Assembly: GCA_003990745.1 (NCBI GenBank)
Contig: RBNI01001494.1
Coordinates: 1 to 22,184, forward strand
Reading direction: 5' to 3'
Length of the DNA: 22,184 nt
From: Jimgerdemannia flammicorona
Taxonomy: Eukaryota > Mucoromycota > Endogonomycetes > Endogonales > Endogonaceae
How positions within the stretch are numbered: the first letter of the stretch is position 1; each line of letters begins with the position of its first letter. The position numbers and the translations under genes were made by a program. Shown piece by piece: positions 17,501-22,184 of the stretch. The notes below the pieces were generated by a model. That model searched no databases, was not told the origin of the DNA, and saw nothing but the letters and a program-made list of their open reading frames with translations.

Positions 17501-17722
17501 GGTGAAAGTGAAGATAATACACCACTCCTTCACCCACTAATACCTTATCCAGCATATGAGACAGATGATGCAATCCTGTGGGATGGTGATGAAGTCCTGA
17601 TATATTATTATCTCAGCAAACAAGGAGAGGTAATCCGCAAACCACTTTTCCTAGATAACTACTTCATTAGAGATAATGTTATCAATAGTGATATTATCAA
17701 AGACTATCCAGATAGCATCTAA

Positions 17723-18045
17723 ACCTATAAATAGCTTAGCAGTCATAGTATAGTTAGATTAGCCTTGTATGACATAACTGTGAACTGACTCAGCAGTCAG
17801 ATGAACTCTTGACATATCAGATCACACTTATACTATGTGACTGCATTCTGACTCAGCAAGGCACTAAGTGCTATATCCATATTTAGCATAGTTCAGATAG
17901 TCCCTCACTAGTATAAATACTCTCTCCCCCAGACCTCAGAATCTCAGACACAAACAGACTCAAATACACAAGAACACTCCTGAACACTTCTCTACAATAT
18001 CCCTTTATACATACAACTACTCCTAGTATAGCAATATCATGAATA
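17723..18045 (+). promoter_or_regulatory. Noncoding stretch with TATA box before the plus-strand gag
   Basis: There is no ORF here. A TATA box (gtataaatac, 17911-17920) is followed by a C/A-rich, G-poor stretch (cccccagacctcagaatctc, then acacaaacagactc) typical of a fungal transcription start and 5' UTR, ending near atatcatgaatag. Short direct repeats such as actgactcagcagtcaga and gcattctgactcagcaa (17790-17850) might be regulatory. It could be the end of a long 5' LTR. I could not find a matching 3' LTR or a convincing primer-binding site. Confidence 0.4.
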
Positions 18046-18500
18046 GCGAACAAACCTATTTAATAATCCACAAACTACTTTTAAGTAAATCTGCTCCCCA
18101 TTAGGTCCCACTTCTAACCCTATTACAAAATTTCCTAATTGGGTATTGTCTGCAGTGATATGCCAATTCAACTAAGCTGGTCTTAGTTTCTTGAACTTCC
18201 TGAAATATGGAAACTCCTGAACATCTAGAACTAGTCCAAAAAAGGACTTTGGTTGAGACATTAACCTGATCTTAAAATCAATAAGCATAGAGGACATACT
18301 CCATATGAAATTGATCTTAACCATAAGAAAACGGTCTTCTAGAATATCCAGAACTTCCAGAAAATCCTTCCAGAACTATGTAACAGTTATCCTAAAAAGC
18401 AACCCTCTTATAACTTGGTAGCAGCAGTTTATAATCCAATTCTGCTTTAAGATACTTTCTCACTCTACTATAAACCCCTCTGCAAATTCCTATAAGTTGG
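18046..18500. other. AT-rich interval, no clear gene
   Basis: Only short open stretches are seen on either strand. It may be the leader or decayed N-terminus of the gag that becomes readable at about 18520. No RNA gene or repeat is evident. Confidence 0.3.
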
Positions 18501-19932
18501 TATAAAGCCCAACCTCTGAACTGGAATTTATCCTGAATCATCTGACAATCTGGAGAGAATTGAATCTGACATATAAGAACAATTTGACCTCCACACCTAT
18601 AACAAGTGGGACAAACTTTATTCAAAGAAAGAAGTACTCCAGTTAAATCAGCAAATAGGCGAAACTCTATTTACTAAACTCCTTGCTCTATATCCAGCAA
18701 GTCAAGATGAAGAAGGTCTTATAGAAGTCTTCTTTACTCTTCTCAACAAGAGTTTTGTCAGCTCCACAAATCTGAGCAATCTAGGACAACCAGCAGCAGT
18801 CTTTCTAGTCTTAGTTCCTCATGAAGCCCAAGCCTCTGTAGCCAAGTGGCTCAACTCTACCAACTTTCACCATACCAGGACCAAGACTGCATTATACTAC
18901 CGATTCCAGAACAGCAAGGCCTGCCATATTCTTAAAGAAGAAGCAAGAGAAACCCTTCACCAACTACCTGACCCTGAACCAGAAGCAGGCCCTGCTACAG
19001 CTCTACCTGAATCTGAAACCAATACCGAACCTGAACTTGACTTTGAATTAAGTCCATCTGAAATCAGATATATAACTGATTCTGTCTACTTTGATGCCGA
19101 GCAAACCCAATTACATGGAGACCAAACCAAAGAGAAGGAGAAGTATCTCAGTGAATTCGATTCCAGATATACTACCAAAGGAGATGCACCTCTATCAGGA
19201 CAGAATATATCTATACAGCAACAAACAGCTATCTATCGAGCCCTCACTCCAGACCTACAACTATTACTCCAGCAACTTACACAAATCCAAAGAACTCCAT
19301 CACACTCTGCACCAGTATCTCAAGTAGTACCAGTAACACCACTATCAGTAGTCCAACCACCTCTAGTAAACAACATGGTGAACCAACAGATTCTAGACCT
19401 TACAGCCTAGATAGCAATAATGGCAGCAACCATTACTGCCTTAGCTGAACAGATCTGATCTACCAAAAATCTGAGCTTACCTATCTTTAATGGTACTGCA
19501 CAAGAAGTCCAAAGCTTTGTTAGTATAGTTGATACCAACTTTGAAGCCAATCAATAGACCAATGAGTGAGTTGCTGACCACCTTCTGACAAACAATTAAG
19601 ACCACACTCTGGAACAACTCTTTGCTACTACCACAGCCTATATCCACCAAGTTGTTACATTCTTCTGAGGACCTGCTGAAGAATAGTGGTGAACCCTTCC
19701 TGAAAAACCCTTTACATAGGATACCCAACCTGCAGTAGTTGCTCAGAATATAGCAAATAATACAGTCCCTAGACTAAAACAACTTATGATTGCTCAATAC
19801 TACAGTGAAACCATGATTGCTGAATCTTGAGTGAAACTCTGTAACCTCAAATTTGATATACATGGCAAAGAAGAATTTGAAACCTTCTGTACAAAACTCA
19901 AGTCACTCCTGAACACTGTTGGCCTAGGATAC

Positions 19933-19940
19933 ATTGCCAA
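19933..19940. repeat. Left target-site duplication of the MITE (ATTGCCAA)
   Basis: Exact 8-bp match to 20572-20579. Confidence 0.9.
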
Positions 19941-20571
19941 TAGTGCTCCGAACAAGTCAATCTGGATGGGATTCAGATGGATTCGAATCCCATCCAGATC
20001 AACTCGGATTGGATTCGAATCCCATCCAGATGGATTCGAATCAACCATTGTTTTGATTTCCAAATTGGACAATTAAATGTTTACATCAATAACTCGATGA
20101 ATAATCATCCAAATTTGATGATCTTAGTGTCATTTGAAAGCCCTTAATAAGGCCTTTCTAATGATATCAAGAACATTAAAATCGGATTACGCGTTGCCGA
20201 GATATTAAGGAAAACATTCTATTTGACGAAATTTTCAAAATCGGCGATTCAGACGGTTTCCTTCATAACTCGGCAACGCGTGATTGTATTTCAATGTTCT
20301 TGGTATCATTAGATAGGCCTTATTAAGGGCTTTCAAATGACACCAAGATCATCAAATTTGGATGATTATTCATTGAGTTATTGATGTAAACATTTAATTA
20401 TCTAATTTGGAAATCAAAACAATGGTTGATTCGAATCCATCCGGATGGGATTTGAATCCCATCCGAGTTGATCCGGATGGGATTTGAATCCCATCCGAGT
20501 TGATTCGGATGGGATTCAATCCGAATCAATCCGAATCCAATCCAGATTAAATTGACTCATTAGGAGCACTA
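19941..20571. mobile_element. 631-bp foldback hAT-type MITE
   Basis: The whole element is one long inverted repeat. Arms of about 290 bp (19941-20232 and 20278-20571) match with only scattered differences, sharing for example ttgttttgatttccaaatt, acatcaataactc, gcccttaataaggcct and acgcgttgccgag, around a short centre. The ends are TAGTGCTCCGAAC and, inverted, TAGTGCTCCTAATG, the same as the 6.47-kb hAT element. The outer ~100 bp hold GGATTCGAATCCCATCC palindromic motifs like the hAT subterminal repeats. It encodes no protein and keeps many CG sites, so it is young. It was presumably moved by a hAT transposase of this family. Confidence 0.92.
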
Positions 20572-20579
20572 ATTGCCAA
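20572..20579. repeat. Right target-site duplication of the MITE (ATTGCCAA)
   Basis: Identical to 19933-19940. Gag sequence resumes directly afterwards. Confidence 0.9.
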
Positions 20580-21089
20580 GATAAAGTACAAAATGGTACA
20601 AGAGTAGATCATTTATTCAATGCCCTGCCTGAATGGCTTACTAGAAAAATCTGAGAACAAGGCCACCTAGTTGGTTGTGATCACCAACAATAGTGCCTAG
20701 CAAGAATCAAGACTATAGTCAAGCGAATCCTAACAGCTAGACCAATTCTGCCTTAAAGACAATTCAATAACAAGGAAAAAACTTGGACTAAGAAGAAAGA
20801 ACCCAAGCATGAAGCATCCTGAGCTCCCTCCACATTCACCTCATGGACACCCAGAAATCATGAACCTACCCAGCCAAGTACCTTCAAGAACTCACCAAAG
20901 GAGAAAAGAATGAACTTCAAAGAAATGGAGTATGCTTCTATTACTGAAAGACAGAACACATGGCCAGTACCTGCCCTAACTGAAAACCCTAAACAGCAAC
21001 ATGAGCAACTGTTACTACTCTGCACTACCTCAATAATCTGACTACCAGAACACTGGACTTTATCAGGTTAAGGCAAACTACCAAGGCCC

Positions 21090-21480
21090 CAACTAAAGGA
21101 AGTCAAAAAGTAGCTAGATATGACCTGTATGCAGCTGAAGAAGCTACAGTTTCCAACCGAGAAGTCAAGCAAGTCTATACAGAAATCAGCATCCAAATCT
21201 CTGAAGGACATGTTGGAAGAATATGCTGTAACAGCAGCCTAGCATTGAAAGGACTCTCAGTAGAAGGAGGAGTCATTGATGAGGATTACATAGGCGAAAT
21301 TATTGTCCTCATCCGAAACCACAGTTGGACACCCTTCAAGATCTCCATTGGTTTTTGCATTAGCCAGATTCTATTCGAAAAAATCGAGTCAACCCTGACA
21401 GTCAAAGAAGTCCCTGAACTACTGCCCACCATCCAAGGATCTAAAGAATTTGGCTCATCAAATAAGACCCCAGCCCAACC
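21090..21480 (+). pseudogene. dUTPase of the plus-strand gypsy element
   Basis: Motif 1 is ARYDLYAAEEATV (~21114-21150; family A-GYDLYA, Gly now Arg). Motif 2 is GRICCNSSLALKG (consensus GxxxPRSGLAxK, so the Pro-Arg is lost). Motif 3 is GGVIDEDYIGEIIVLI (~21264-21310, with catalytic Asp and Tyr). Motif 4 is GFCISQILFEKI and motif 5 is IQGSKEFGSSN (~21433-21460). The frame is free of stops from before motif 1 to the TGA at 21575-21577, which makes it the best preserved domain of this element, although motif 2 and motif 5 changes would likely impair activity. It follows the zinc knuckle directly, with no protease in between. Confidence 0.82.
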
Positions 21481-21483
21481 TAC

Positions 21484-21660
21484 TATGAACAAAGAAGAAC
21501 AATTCTACAAGAAAATCGAAGACAGATATATACCAAGTGACCAATGTCCTCATGGCATTGGAATGTACTCTTCCTGAATGATTGATGATTGCTTCTCTTG
21601 TATCAATGAACTAGCTCAAAGAAGAACTAACAGAAGGAAAGCTCCTACAACTAAAATCAC
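21484..21660 (+). pseudogene. Cys motif downstream of dUTPase
   Basis: Encodes NKEEQFYKKIEDRYIPSDQ, then CPHGIGMYSS-stop-M and IDDCFSCINELAQRRTNRRK. Spacing and residues match the motif at 8575-8665 (EQ-x-Y-x-KI, Y-x-P, CP-x-G, Y-x-S, DC-x-SCI-x-E). One TGA, probably a former Trp or Arg, interrupts it. Here it comes after dUTPase, whereas in the minus-strand element it comes before. I do not know its function; three conserved Cys suggest metal binding. Confidence 0.6.
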
Positions 21661-21780
21661 CATCATTGGATCAGACAAACTACTTATACTCACCAAATTC
21701 ATCTTTCACCAGTACCATTCGAGTGACACAAGACTTAGGCGACACTTTTTCCAACGTTTTGGTGACGGACGACTAGCAAC

Positions 21781-22184
21781 ATGGACAGCATTGATCAAAC
21801 TGGTGAGCGTACTGGCCAGGGGGGTGACAGCGCCTTTGGCTGGCAGCAGGTAGGGAGGAGGGGTGATGGTTTGGGGATGCCGGAGGCCTCGAGGGGGAGC
21901 AGAAGTGCCGGCGGCGGAGGGAGGGGCGGTCTGAGGCAGAGAGGAGGGGAGAGGTCGACCTTTGCCAACACGGTCCGGATGGGGAAGATGGCTTCTGGAC
22001 TGGATGGTTGGCTGGGACTGGGGAAGGCTTCGACGACTGCTGCTAGAGGATAGGGCAGTGTGCCCAGGGGTGCCTCTGGTGGTAGGGTGGGTGCCGGAGT
22101 AGGGGCTGGAGATGGGGCTGTGACTGCTGATGGGGCTGTGACTGGGGATCTGGCAAAAAATCCAGATGTGACGGTGGTTGGCGG
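21781..22184 (+). CDS. Gly/Arg-rich ORF running off the window, one internal stop
   Basis: ATG 21781 starts MDSIDQTGERTGQGGDSAFG, followed by WQQVGRRG, a Gly/Arg/Ser-rich low-complexity segment, STFANTVRMGKM and GLDGWLGLGKAS. A TAG at 22051-22053 interrupts, but the same frame stays open to the window end (GAGDGAVTADGAVTGDL). Composition changes abruptly near 21715 to GC- and CpG-rich DNA, so this is a separate, younger unit joined to the gypsy relic. A Gly-rich N-terminus with a W-x-x-V-x-R-R-G motif recalls the ORF1/Gag of fungal LINE-like elements, but that is only an impression. The function is unknown. Confidence 0.4.

Larger units (their letters stand above)
10150..17722 (+). pseudogene. 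ORF-X: unrecognised ~365-codon ORF split by the hAT insertion
   Basis: The first part is 10150-10245 (MTTEIYNCIHADIWNAI...) and the second is 16721-17722. Deleting the hAT element plus one target duplication joins them in phase (PLPLMNIHS then LVPLYFIEA) and gives about 365 codons with four stops (three TGA, one TAG). These fit decayed CGA, TGG or CAG codons. The product would be acidic and Tyr-rich, for example YQIGCLLEDMVEHYHDTD, TDRTFLHPNDHILQMSQVG, DEDKAEDNNPFD and YADSESGESEDN, ending in DIIKDYPDSI. It has no motif, signal peptide or membrane span I can name. A more decayed copy lies at 3420-4285. It sits upstream of the plus-strand gypsy gag and may be an accessory gene of that element or part of a very long LTR. 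Confidence 0.6.
18520..20990 (+). pseudogene. Gag of the plus-strand gypsy element, split by a MITE
   Basis: Readable from about 18520. An N-terminal region (DLHTYNKWDKLYSKKEVLQL, ETLFTKLLALYPASQDEEGL, VPHEAQASVAKWLNSTNFHH) leads to an acidic/proline linker (PDPEPEAG, ESETNTEPELDFE). The Ty3-type capsid part follows (LSLPIFNGTAQEVQSFVSIV, YYSETMIAES, KFDIHGKEEFETFCTKLKS), then GLGYIA, where the MITE enters. Beyond it VDHLFNALPEWL continues after a one-base slip. The knuckle at 20933-20974 keeps C-x2-C-x4-H-x4-C spacing, but the second Cys is Tyr and one position is a stop. Many TAG/TGA codons replace Gln, Trp and Arg. Gag forms the virus-like particle; this copy is dead. Confidence 0.7.
18500..21715 (+). 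mobile_element. Plus-strand dUTPase-bearing gypsy relic (gag to dUTPase)
   Basis: This holds a gag-like region, a zinc knuckle, a dUTPase and a Cys motif on the plus strand, with no protease, RT or integrase before the sequence changes character near 21715. It is related to the minus-strand element at 4619-9855 (same dUTPase and Cys-motif families, same type of knuckle), but the domains are ordered differently. Its gag is split by a MITE (19941-20571). CG dinucleotides are sparse but more frequent than in the chromovirus, indicating intermediate age. Confidence 0.75.

Overview
The window looks like a transposon graveyard from a filamentous fungus, most likely a basidiomycete. Three things suggest this: Ty3/gypsy chromovirus and dUTPase-bearing gypsy relics, a hAT transposase split by short (75-93 nt) GT-AG introns, and heavy C-to-T decay with loss of CpG. 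The taxon is inferred. I see no bacterial-style operon, rRNA, convincing tRNA, CRISPR array or intact host housekeeping gene.

Layout. 1-265: C-rich, proline-coding open stretch of unknown origin. 266-3141: badly decayed chromovirus pol (end of RT, RNase H, integrase, chromodomain; + strand) enclosed by two ~238-bp INVERTED arms. 3145-4285: first copy of a 1.1-kb direct repeat carrying the wreck of an unrecognised ORF ('ORF-X'). 4286-4618: AT-rich, no gene. 4619-9855: minus-strand Ty3/gypsy relic in the order gag zinc knuckle, protease, Cys motif, dUTPase, RT, truncated RNase H, integrase, plus an unexplained downstream ORF. 9859-10245 and 16721-17722: second, better preserved copy of the direct repeat with ORF-X, split by a 6,467-bp hAT transposon (10246-16712) with TAGTGCTC inverted ends and a perfect 8-bp target duplication (TCCATAGC). 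17723-18045: noncoding stretch with a TATA box, probably the promoter of the following element. About 18500-21700: plus-strand gypsy relic with gag, zinc knuckle, dUTPase and the same Cys motif. Its gag is interrupted by a 631-bp full-length hairpin MITE (19941-20571) that has the same TAGTGCTCC ends as the hAT and its own 8-bp duplication (ATTGCCAA). About 21720-22184: GC- and CpG-rich DNA with a Gly/Arg-rich ORF running off the end, apparently a younger insertion.

How the parts relate. The hAT element is the likely source of transposase for the MITE. Removing hAT and one duplication restores the ORF-X frame exactly, and removing the MITE rejoins the two halves of gag apart from a one-base slip. 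Besides its transposase the hAT carries, antisense and downstream, a multi-exon passenger gene I do not recognise (14152-16330, minus). The CpG content gives a relative chronology: the chromovirus and repeat copy 1 have almost none, the two dUTPase elements few, and hAT, MITE and the right-hand end many. Nearly all coding regions contain stops of the CGA-to-TGA, CAG-to-TAG, CAA-to-TAA or TGG-to-TGA/TAG type, so most genes here are pseudogenes.
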